From the NCBI GenBank assembly GCA_016937135.1, contig JAFGWO010000046.1, forward strand, positions 1-10,039: a stretch of DNA of 10,039 nucleotides. Direction: 5' to 3'. Positions 1 to 5,203 of this stretch are shown here, piece by piece. Numbering within the stretch: position 1 is the first letter of the stretch; each line of letters opens with the position of its first letter. Source of the DNA: Pseudomonadota bacterium (GTDB lineage: Bacteria > BMS3Abin14). The notes under the pieces were generated by a model. It made no database searches. It was given only the letters and a program-made list of their open reading frames with translations, and had not been told where the DNA came from. Made by a program: the position numbers and the translations under genes.

Positions 1-352
1 AAATGTAAAAGGAGCTGATGTAGAACAGGTGGGACCAGCCCCGGTAGCCGCCCGTGCCCTGAATGATCCTGGCCAACGCAAGGATCAGGGCGGAAAAGAC
101 ATAAACCGCGAGGGCCATGCCGATCCATTCGGGTTTTGGGGGGGCGCCGAGGACCTCCCGCGCCTTTTCTGGCAAGTCGGGAAGGAACCGGAAGCCGGGA
201 ATGGCAAAGGTGCTGATGAGGACAAAAAGGACGAGGCCATAACTCCCCTTCCTGGCCTGTAAACGATGGGTCCTGATGCGCTCCTCGATCTCGGCTCGCC
301 CGTAATCCTTCCCGGCCAGGTTTTCCGAAGAGGTCTCCTGTTTTTCCCGCAT
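1..352 (-). CDS. Membrane protein of unknown function, N-terminal part (cut by window edge)
   Basis: An open frame of 117 codons begins at ATG 352 and stays open to the left edge, so the C-terminus is missing. The first 38 or so residues are charged and hydrophilic (start MREKQETSSENLAGKDYGR), as expected for a cytoplasmic N-terminus. Hydrophobic segments follow at about residues 39-54 (YGLVLFVLISTFAIPGF) and 79-96 (IGMALAVYVFSALILALA), and a third may start at HLFYISSFYI. AAAGGG a few bases before the ATG is an acceptable ribosome binding site. The gene starts 75 bases after the stop of the haem-binding HAMP protein, with no terminator between them, so it is probably co-transcribed and may work with that sensor or with the nearby cytochromes. 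I do not recognise the family. I see no haem motif and no catalytic motif in the part present. Confidence 0.7.
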   Translation of the reverse strand, partial: MREKQETSSENLAGKDYGRAEIEERIRTHRLQARKGSYGLVLFVLISTFAIPGFRFLPDLPEKAREVLGAPPKPEWIGMALAVYVFSALILALARIIQGTGGYRGWSHLFYISSFYI

Positions 353-427
353 GAACCGCCCTTTCCCCGGTCTTTTTCTCGGCGGACAAAGCCCTTCGCG
401 TGAGGTTGCTTGAGTTTATCCGACGTC

Positions 428-1264
428 TCAGGAATCCGAGGGCGGGCCGCCGGAATCCTTGTCTCCCCTGCCGGAGCCCGCTCCGGGAGGACCCATCTTT
501 TCGATGGCGTCCGCCAGGCGTTTGAGATCGCCGATCCCCCTCGGGGGTTCATTGTCAAAATCCCCGGAAGCCCTTCGCTCGGCGAAATCCGTTACCTGAT
601 TGAGAGGGAGCATGACATTTCGCCACAGCAGGGCGGTTACCCCTCCCAGGGTGAGGATGAGGATCATGACGCAGAAAGCGACCATGCGCCATTTCAGGAC
701 CGTCAGACAATGGTTTACGTGTTTCTGGGAGACCCCGATCTCGAGGACGCCAAGGAGCTCATCCTCCGGAGGATGGTACTGGTGGCAGTCCCCGGTAGAG
801 CAATCAGGACCGTTGGGAATCGGAACCACCATGGAAAGGACGTCGCCTTCCCTCTCGTTGACGTACAGGGAGGAATGGACCATGGATCCGGAGGAGGAGG
901 AAGGTTCGGACCCCTTGTGACATCCGGCGCAGCCGGGAGAGTCCCCGGCGACCATGGTCCCGATCTCCCCTGAATCGCTGGAAAACCGCACTTCCTCAAG
1001 GCTTTTGAAAATCCTGGCGTACTCTACCTCCTCCTGCTCCCCGATGTTTTTCAGGATCTGCTCCAGACTGCCAAAGTCCGACTTGAGCATTGCATACTTC
1101 GTGGATCGGTAGATCGTATCAGCGAGGGTATTCTCGTAGACCTTTACACCCTGCATCATGTCGGCCTTGACAAAAATGTAGAGGAGGATTGAGCAGACAA
1201 TAGTAAACCCTGTCACAACCACCGCGACATTGACGATCTCCCTGGAGGCAAACTGCCTGAACAT
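428..1264 (-). CDS. Periplasmic haem-binding sensor with HAMP domain, no output domain
   Basis: This 278-residue protein has the input half of a membrane sensor. A first transmembrane helix lies at about residues 11-33, a periplasmic domain at 34-190, a second helix at about 193-214 and a HAMP-like linker at about 215-257 (LPLNQVTDFAERRASGDFDN). The periplasmic part holds two c-type haem motifs: CAGCH (C112, C115, H116) and an expanded CX4CH (C155, C160, H161, followed by QYHP). From general knowledge, the layout of short helix, then an IGEQEEVEYARIF-like stretch, then C..CH, then CS...CH..HP, is typical of the N-terminus of many Desulfobacterota histidine kinases and chemoreceptors. Here the reading frame ends about 20 Gly/Pro/Ser-rich residues after HAMP, with no HisKA, GGDEF or MCP domain. 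AAGGAG lies 8-9 bases before the ATG. A redox or ligand-sensing role is inferred; the output partner is unknown. Confidence 0.85.
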   Translation of the reverse strand: MFRQFASREIVNVAVVVTGFTIVCSILLYIFVKADMMQGVKVYENTLADTIYRSTKYAMLKSDFGSLEQILKNIGEQEEVEYARIFKSLEEVRFSSDSGEIGTMVAGDSPGCAGCHKGSEPSSSSGSMVHSSLYVNEREGDVLSMVVPIPNGPDCSTGDCHQYHPPEDELLGVLEIGVSQKHVNHCLTVLKWRMVAFCVMILILTLGGVTALLWRNVMLPLNQVTDFAERRASGDFDNEPPRGIGDLKRLADAIEKMGPPGAGSGRGDKDSGGPPSDS

Positions 1265-1328
1265 GGCTCTCTCTCCTTCCTGCTGCCCTGCTCCGTCCGA
1301 TATTCAGCAAAACTATAACGGAGCCCTT

Positions 1329-1352
1329 CCGGAAATTCTATATCCTTTCCGG
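1329..1352. promoter_or_regulatory. Inverted repeat upstream of the haem-HAMP gene, possible operator
   Basis: CCGGAAA (1329-1335) and TTTCCGG (1346-1352) form a perfect 7-bp inverted repeat with a 10-base spacer. It is centred about 75 bases upstream of the ATG of the haem-HAMP gene, in the region that must hold that gene's promoter because a terminator closes the previous unit. A TATAGT hexamer (minus strand, 1310-1315) could be a -10 box. I see no convincing -35. In the minus direction no T-run follows, so this is not a terminator. Operator function is inferred from position and symmetry only. Confidence 0.35.
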
Positions 1353-1473
1353 TAAAAAATCAGGAATCGAATGCCTCTTCGGTCCTGTCCCTGTCTCAGG
1401 CATGGTCAAGGGGGAAGCTGATGTTTTTTGTCGGCCGGGACGGACCTTGAAGGGAATATCCGGTTTTTCGAGG

Positions 1474-1507
1474 AAAAAAGGGCGGCGGCCCGGACAGGCC
1501 GCCGCCC
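1474..1507 (-). terminator. Strong intrinsic terminator after the cytochrome b gene
   Basis: Reading on the minus strand just past the cytochrome b stop, GGGCGGCGGCC (1507-1497) pairs perfectly over 11 bp with GGCCGCCGCCC (1490-1480) around a 6-base loop. Six T residues follow directly (1479-1474). This is a textbook Rho-independent terminator. It separates the small-protein/cytochrome operon from the haem-HAMP gene downstream. Confidence 0.93.
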
Positions 1508-1515
1508 CCTGATTG

Positions 1516-2169
1516 TCATACGTCTTCTTTGGGATGGCCCTCCACCTCTTCCCAACCCGTCCAGATGGGGATGAAGTGGGCCCAGGGAGTGTGTCCCAGG
1601 GTCGAGAGGTAGAGATGGACAACGAGAAAGGCCAGAAAAGCGCACGCCAGGAGCCAGTGCAGCCCTATGAGGAAGTTGAGCCCTCCAACGGCGAGGACCA
1701 TATCCCGGAGAAACGCGACGTTCATCAGGAGCACCCCCGTGACAACAACCAGGGGAACCAGGAGGAGCATAACACCCATATAGGCCGTTTTCTGGAGGGC
1801 GTTGAACTTGTTGTCGAGGGTCACCTGATGGGGGTTCGGTTCTCCCCGGAAATACTGGAACCCGTAGAAAAGGGCCTGGCGGACCATGCCATGCCTGATG
1901 TCTTCCTTCGACGGGATGTAGATGCTGAAAAGGTTTCTCTTCATGAAAGCGTAGTAGATAAACCAGACAACGAAGGAAACGCCGACCACTATGCCCGCGG
2001 CGTTATGGACGCGGACGGAGGCCTTGTAATTTCCCAGGAGCTGCACGTACTCGGGAAAACGAAGCTCGGCCCCGGTGACTAACAGGGTGATGATCGAGAA
2101 GGCGTGCAGCCAGTGCCAGATTCGCAAAGGGGTGGGGTAAAGGTAGATTTTTTCCTGGTGCTCCTCCAT
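1516..2169 (-). CDS. Cytochrome b, HydC/FdnI-like (cytochrome b561 family)
   Basis: A 217-residue integral membrane protein of the family that carries electrons between the quinone pool and periplasmic redox subunits (Ni-Fe hydrogenase or formate dehydrogenase type cytochrome b). Hydrophobic segments lie at about residues 19-36, 54-75, 129-154 and 164-191, giving four helices. Candidate haem-b ligands sit in the expected places: H19/H22 in RIWHWLHAF, H55 in VRVHNAAG, and H171 and H185 in the last helix (GLHWLLA, VVHLYL). The length is normal for the family. The ATG is 3 bases after the stop of the seven-haem cytochrome c gene, which argues for translational coupling and for one complex. The pair resembles Geobacter Cbc-type inner-membrane quinone:cytochrome c oxidoreductases, where a multihaem c domain and a HydC/FdnI b domain cooperate (fused in CbcL). 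The direction of electron flow cannot be read from sequence. The gene is followed by a strong terminator. Confidence 0.88.
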   Translation of the reverse strand: MEEHQEKIYLYPTPLRIWHWLHAFSIITLLVTGAELRFPEYVQLLGNYKASVRVHNAAGIVVGVSFVVWFIYYAFMKRNLFSIYIPSKEDIRHGMVRQALFYGFQYFRGEPNPHQVTLDNKFNALQKTAYMGVMLLLVPLVVVTGVLLMNVAFLRDMVLAVGGLNFLIGLHWLLACAFLAFLVVHLYLSTLGHTPWAHFIPIWTGWEEVEGHPKEDV

Positions 2170-2172
2170 GAT

Positions 2173-3249
2173 TTATTTCTCCCTTCTTCTGTAGCGCATG
2201 GTCAGAAGCCTGACGGTACCGTGGAAGACTGGGACGGCCAGACCTCCCAGGACGATAAGGGCTCCCAGAAGGGTAAGGACCTTCGACCTGGTGGCGCCGA
2301 TCATGTAAAAGTCGGGGCTGCCGTAAAGGGCGCCCAGGACCGCGTTGGATTCCACCGGGATCCTCTCATAGCCTCCATGAGGTCCAGGCAGGGCCACAAA
2401 GCTCTCCTGGAGGGTTTCCGGTCCCCTGGCATGGCAGAAGCTGCAGTCCCACCGATTGTCCAGGGTCGTGAAATCATGGGTGACCTGTTCCGGGGTCATC
2501 ATCCCCCACAGCCTCATATCCCTGGCCTTGGCCTTTTGATAGAAAGTCCTCAATTCCTCGATGGAAATCCTTTCATCTCCGTCCCCGTCCAGGATCGAGG
2601 CCACACCCTCTTTCTCATTGGCCATGGCCATCAACTGGTCGTGGGTTGCCGGGCTGGCCGTCGGGTCCAGGCTCATTCCGTGGGTGACGGACTCCACATA
2701 GAAGGTGACCGTAAACTCCTCGGAAGCCGTGTGGCAGGCGATGCACGGCATGGATCTGATGTGGAGGGTGGTCTGCGGAAGCCAGACCCCGTGGGACGCG
2801 ACCACATCCTCCTCCCCGTGGCATTCCATGCAGGTGCGGTTGACTTCGACGGCTGAAACCCCCACGAGAGGGCGGACATTGTGGGGGTTGTGACAGTCGG
2901 TGCAGTCCGCGCTTTCGGAATGGCTGCTTTCGGCGTACTCGGCCTCCACGTCGTCATGACACTCCCCGCAACCGGCCCGTGACGGCCTTTGATCATCCTC
3001 AGGATGGTCATCGGTGACGGAATCATGGCAGGAGGTGCATCCTACATCGGCGTGGGACGTCTGCTCAAAACGAGCCGGATCGACATACAGATAGGCGCCT
3101 CCCTCTTCCGCGATGGAGGGATCGCCATGACAGCCGACGCAGTCATCATCATCCCAAGCGAAGGCCGGGAGAAGCCCCCCCGGCCCGATGACGCTGAGCG
3201 CAAGAGACACCGCGCACAGCAGGAGAAAACCCCGTAACGTTTTATGCAT
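2173..3249 (-). CDS. Membrane-anchored seven-haem cytochrome c with an EF-hand loop
   Basis: Read from ATG 3249 this is a 358-residue protein with a Sec signal (MHKTLRGFLLLCAVSLALSV..., cleavage likely after ...LLPAFA near residue 31). It has seven CxxCH motifs, with first cysteines at 37, 71, 94, 116, 140, 169 and 269, and a C-terminal membrane anchor at about 322-343 followed by an Arg-rich cytoplasmic tail. Between haems six and seven lies a canonical 12-residue EF-hand loop, DGDGDERISIEE (221-232). Its ligands D221, D223, D225, S229 and E232 are all present, suggesting bound calcium. The start was chosen because GGAGG lies 5 bases before this ATG; the preceding ATG (3252) is also possible. 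A TTG start at 3288 would put extra residues ahead of the signal peptide. The likely role is periplasmic electron transfer to or from the adjacent cytochrome b. I cannot assign a specific electron acceptor. Confidence 0.9.
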   Translation of the reverse strand: MHKTLRGFLLLCAVSLALSVIGPGGLLPAFAWDDDDCVGCHGDPSIAEEGGAYLYVDPARFEQTSHADVGCTSCHDSVTDDHPEDDQRPSRAGCGECHDDVEAEYAESSHSESADCTDCHNPHNVRPLVGVSAVEVNRTCMECHGEEDVVASHGVWLPQTTLHIRSMPCIACHTASEEFTVTFYVESVTHGMSLDPTASPATHDQLMAMANEKEGVASILDGDGDERISIEELRTFYQKAKARDMRLWGMMTPEQVTHDFTTLDNRWDCSFCHARGPETLQESFVALPGPHGGYERIPVESNAVLGALYGSPDFYMIGATRSKVLTLLGALIVLGGLAVPVFHGTVRLLTMRYRRREK

Positions 3250-3277
3250 CATCCCCTCCACTCTTTTTTCATCCGGA

Positions 3278-3311
3278 CGGCCCCGCAAGTGGGGGCCGCC
3301 AGATTTTCTGG
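3278..3311. other. Tandem hairpins in the leader of the seven-haem cytochrome gene
   Basis: Two adjacent perfect inverted repeats lie between the third small-protein gene and the cytochrome gene. One is CCAGA-TTT-TCTGG (3299-3311). The other is CGGCCCC (3278-3284) with GGGGCCG (3292-3298). In the minus direction the GC-rich stem is followed by TCCGGATG and an A-run, not a T-run, so it does not look like a strong terminator. It could protect the upstream message from 3' exonucleases, causing unequal expression within one operon, or be a weak attenuator. This is inferred from structure only. Confidence 0.45.
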
Positions 3312-3349
3312 AAATTCTGTTCCCTGTTCTGTTTGCCTGGGTGTTGCTT

Positions 3350-3601
3350 TCAGCCGTTCTTGACCTGGCTTTCGGCCGGGACCGGCTCTGCCTCCTTCAC
3401 CTTTTTGGCGACGGCGCGCGCCGTACCCACCATCATCATCAGGGCCGGGACAGCCTGGGCGGCCACGATCACGGCGCAAAGACCAAAAAAGGCCCAGACA
3501 AAAAGCCCGCTGTGATCCACACGCCCGGTCGCGGCGAACGCGGGGCTGGCAATGCCCATAACCAGGGCCAGGGACCAGAGAATTTTTCGAACGTTTTTCA
3601 T
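3350..3601 (-). CDS. Small signal-peptide/single-helix protein, Q-x-x-P-A paralogue C
   Basis: An 83-residue protein: a predicted signal sequence (MKNVRKILWSLALVMGIASPAFA, cleavage after A23), a short linker, one hydrophobic helix at about residues 33-58, and a polar Lys/Glu tail. The helix contains Q49-A-V-P52-A53. The same Q-x-x-P-A sits in the helices of the proteins at 3754-4008 and 4482-4745, and the preceding stretch (a/f-F-x-G/A-x-x-A/G-x-x-V) also matches, so the three are paralogues. AAGGAG 8 bases before the ATG supports the start. It is the gene immediately upstream of the seven-haem cytochrome, which suggests a role at that membrane complex, such as assembly, a small subunit or a partner of the sensor. 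I do not recognise a named family, and function is unknown. If the signal is not cleaved the protein would have two helices. Confidence 0.82.
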   Translation of the reverse strand: MKNVRKILWSLALVMGIASPAFAATGRVDHSGLFVWAFFGLCAVIVAAQAVPALMMMVGTARAVAKKVKEAEPVPAESQVKNG

Positions 3602-3618
3602 TTTACTATCTCCTTTCT

Positions 3619-3646
3619 GTTATGTTCTCTCGCGCTCGTTTGTCAA
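3619..3646 (-). promoter_or_regulatory. Possible internal sigma-70-type promoter before paralogue C
   Basis: On the minus strand a perfect TTGACA (3646-3641) is followed after 16 bases by CATAAC (3624-3619, 4 of 6 matches to the -10 consensus). The -35 overlaps one arm of an inverted repeat, AACCGG (3645-3650) and CCGGTT (3658-3663), which could be an operator. Against it, the inferred start point would leave only about 10 bases of leader before the ribosome binding site. The 152-base gap upstream of this gene is much larger than the other gaps in the operon, which makes an internal promoter reasonable. Confidence 0.35.
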
Positions 3647-3753
3647 CCGGGAACGCGCCGGTTTTTTTGGTTTCCCCGTTGTCTCCTGCAAAAATTTCCG
3701 GATAATCGCTTTAAATCCTTTCAAAAATCATCCACGGCAAGAAAAAAGGTTTT

Positions 3754-4008
3754 TTATTTCTCCTCTTCCCTTTCGGCGGCAAGGGCCATCCGCTTCCGGC
3801 CTGCGGTCCCACGGGCCAGGCCCGAGACCGTTTCCATCATCAGGATCATGGCCGGCACCATCTGAGCGACAACGATCAAAGCCACAAACCCCAGGAACAG
3901 GAGGATCAGGAGGTTGCCCTGGCCGGCGGTCCCCGACGATCCCGCGGCCCATGCCGACCGCGCTGCCGCCACTGAAAGAATAATGGTTGTGAAAACCGAC
4001 TTTTTCAT
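3754..4008 (-). CDS. Small signal-peptide/single-helix protein, Q-x-x-P-A paralogue B
   Basis: An 84-residue protein with the same plan as its two neighbours: a predicted signal sequence (MKKSVFTTIILSVAAARSAWA), a Gly/Ser-rich linker (AGSSGTAGQGN), and one hydrophobic helix at about residues 33-58 with Q49-M-V-P52-A53. A charged tail rich in Arg, Glu and Lys follows (GRKRMALAAEREEEK). The positions of Q, P and A relative to the start are identical to paralogue C. AAGGA 7-8 bases before the ATG supports the start. It lies 35 bases after the receiver-domain gene, so the two are surely co-transcribed. No haem, metal or catalytic motif is visible, and the conserved polar Gln and helix-breaking Pro inside the membrane are the only distinctive marks. 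Function is unknown. Confidence 0.82.
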   Translation of the reverse strand: MKKSVFTTIILSVAAARSAWAAGSSGTAGQGNLLILLFLGFVALIVVAQMVPAMILMMETVSGLARGTAGRKRMALAAEREEEK

Positions 4009-4043
4009 GGCCTTTTCCTTCGCTCCCCTTCAGTCCGCACGAC

Positions 4044-4421
4044 TCAGTGGACCACTTTTTTAAAGGCGCACTGGACAGCCTGGAGCAGTTCGTCCCTGTC
4101 CCCCGTTTCCTGGGGGATAAAGGCATGGTAAAAAATCCCTTCCCTCCTTAGCTTCCTCATAAGAGGGAGGGGGACTTCGTTGGAAATCAGGATTATGGTC
4201 AGGTTCCGGTTGCAGCTCTTTAGTATGGGGATCAGGTCCCCGGCGGGGATATCATCGAATACGCTCCCCAGGATAAGGACGTTGGCATCTTTCCGGAGGA
4301 CATCCCTCATCACCGCGTCAACGGAATCGGCAGCCACAACCTTGTATTCGGTTTCGTTGAACAAACCGGCAATTCGGTCCCGATTCTTTCGATCCTCATC
4401 AGCAACAAGAAGAACTGGCAT
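4044..4421 (-). CDS. Stand-alone degenerate receiver (CheY-like) domain
   Basis: A 125-residue protein with the alternating beta/alpha pattern of a response-regulator receiver domain and no output domain. The acidic pair after strand 1 is kept (LLVADED, D8/E9), and so is the Ser/Thr position after strand 4 (IILIS, S80). The phospho-acceptor Asp at the end of strand 3 is replaced by Gly (VLILG, G52), and the conserved Lys before Pro is replaced by Ile (FIPQE, I102). It is therefore probably a pseudo-receiver that binds a partner without Asp phosphorylation. A GTG at 4430 would add three residues, but its AGAGG is directly adjacent to that codon. The same AGAGG is 9 bases from ATG 4421, so I prefer 4421. 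It sits between two genes for small membrane proteins, suggesting that it acts with them, possibly docking at the membrane. The partner is unknown. Confidence 0.82.
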   Translation of the reverse strand: MPVLLVADEDRKNRDRIAGLFNETEYKVVAADSVDAVMRDVLRKDANVLILGSVFDDIPAGDLIPILKSCNRNLTIILISNEVPLPLMRKLRREGIFYHAFIPQETGDRDELLQAVQCAFKKVVH

Positions 4422-4481
4422 CTTTTTCACCCTCTTTCAGGCACGGGTTCAGGTCGCCGCGCAAACGGCTTGCAGCGTCCC

Positions 4482-4745
4482 TCACTTGGCTGAATGGGCT
4501 TCGGCCGTTTTCTTCGATCTCTTGAAAACGGCGGAAACCAGGGAGCCGAAAATCACGAAGGCGGGAATCAGCTGCATGAGAACGAAGACGCCCACGAAAG
4601 CGAGAAACAGCATCATGAGGGGACTCATTCCGCCAGTGCCCCCTTCCGAGGCCGCGAAAGCCGTCGAGGCGAGGCAAAGGTAAGAACCTGCCACCACCGC
4701 TGCTTTCCTTCCAAACCTGGCTGTCCTGGTATTGATCTTTTTCAT
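4482..4745 (-). CDS. Small signal-peptide/single-helix protein, Q-x-x-P-A paralogue A
   Basis: An 87-residue protein and the first gene of the operon. It has a longer, basic signal sequence (MKKINTRTARFGRKAAVVAG..., cleavage likely after STAFA, residue 31), a Gly-rich linker (ASEGGTGG) and a hydrophobic helix at about residues 42-66 with Q58-L-I-P61-A62. The helix is followed by a Lys/Arg-rich tail (FKRSKK). Aligned on Q-x-x-P-A it matches paralogues B and C also at F-x-x-F/C-V/A before the Gln. GGGAGG 8 bases upstream of the ATG is a strong ribosome binding site, and a candidate sigma-54 promoter lies about 75 bases upstream. The orientation inferred from the basic tail is N-out/C-in after signal cleavage. 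That would expose the tail to the cytoplasm, where it could meet the receiver protein encoded next. This is inference, and function is unknown. Confidence 0.82.
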   Translation of the reverse strand: MKKINTRTARFGRKAAVVAGSYLCLASTAFAASEGGTGGMSPLMMLFLAFVGVFVLMQLIPAFVIFGSLVSAVFKRSKKTAEAHSAK

Positions 4746-4816
4746 TGGGTCTACCTCCCTCTTATGTCCCGGATTCCGATCCCGGGAAGCTCATTGAATC
4801 GTTTTGCAATATGAAA

Positions 4817-4833
4817 AGCACGATCCATACCAA
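4817..4833 (-). promoter_or_regulatory. Candidate sigma-54 (-24/-12) promoter for the small-protein/cytochrome operon
   Basis: Minus-strand TTGGTATGGATCGTGCT fits the sigma-54 consensus YTGGCACGRNNNTTGCW at 11 of 14 defined positions. It has the essential GG (4831-4830) and GC (4819-4818) exactly 10 bases apart. The expected start point near 4806 gives a leader of about 60 bases with a strong ribosome binding site before the first gene. Sigma-54 use would imply an enhancer-binding activator, which is not encoded in the window. No equally good sigma-70 promoter is visible for this operon. Confidence 0.6.
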
Positions 4834-5039
4834 ATCGGGGAAAAATAAAAAAAGATCCATAACCTATTGAATTATATAAGTAATCCTGGAGTGAAAATTT
4901 TCCCGCCCCATCGTCCGGCAATCAAATAGTACAAAAAATATATACAGTCCTGGCCTGGCCTTGCCTCGGAAGAAGGCCCAACAACGCCTATAAGCTATTA
5001 TTTTTAAAGCATTTTTTGATTAAACCTTTGTAAATATTT

Positions 5040-5068
5040 TTTACATTCACCCTGAATTTGCGAAAAAT
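5040..5068 (+). promoter_or_regulatory. Possible promoter for comM
   Basis: TTTACA (5040-5045, 5 of 6 matches to -35) is followed after 17 bases by AAAAAT (5063-5068, 4 of 6 matches to -10). The -35 hexamer is one arm of the inverted repeat TGTAAA-N5-TTTACA (5029-5045), so a regulator bound there would block or modulate the promoter. The region is A/T-rich and other pairings are possible, so this is a tentative call. Confidence 0.3.
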
Positions 5069-5203
5069 ACAGTAGGGGAAATCAGGGGCGGCAGGGATTC
5101 TGGCTTTCAAATTGCATCCGGACCAGGGATAGAAAAATCCTGCCGGACAAAGGATCCACCCAGGTTGGTTTTCCAAGGCCCATCAGAAAGAGAGGCGTCA
5201 TCC

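Larger units (their letters stand above)
4746..5203. other. AT-rich divergent intergenic region
   Basis: These 458 bases separate the divergent small-protein/cytochrome operon and comM and are clearly richer in A+T than the flanking genes. Besides the two promoter candidates listed separately, I see several symmetric sites. They are GAAAATTTTC around 4893-4902, TTATATAA around 4872-4879, a GGCCTT/AAGGCC hairpin (4957-4978) and TGTAAA-N5-TTTACA (5029-5045). I find no credible coding frame, tRNA or recognised riboswitch. The A/T tracts directly upstream of the sigma-54 site may help bending or activator binding. Confidence 0.6.

Noticed and set aside
1300..1330. Sigma-54 promoter for the haem-HAMP gene (TTGCT present around 1306-1310)
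   Set aside because: The required GG 10 bases upstream of the GC is CG, and the rest of the -24 element does not match.
1513..2856. Long plus-strand open frames opposite the cytochrome genes (1513-2082 and 2104-2856)
   Set aside because: They are antisense shadows of the cytochrome b and seven-haem cytochrome genes. Their translations have no domain pattern and no ribosome binding site logic, while the minus-strand products have clear haem motifs.
3645..3668. AACCGG/CCGGTT hairpin followed by a T-run on the plus strand, resembling a terminator
   Set aside because: No plus-strand gene lies upstream. In the minus direction the T-run precedes the stem as A residues. It is more likely an operator-like repeat near the internal promoter.
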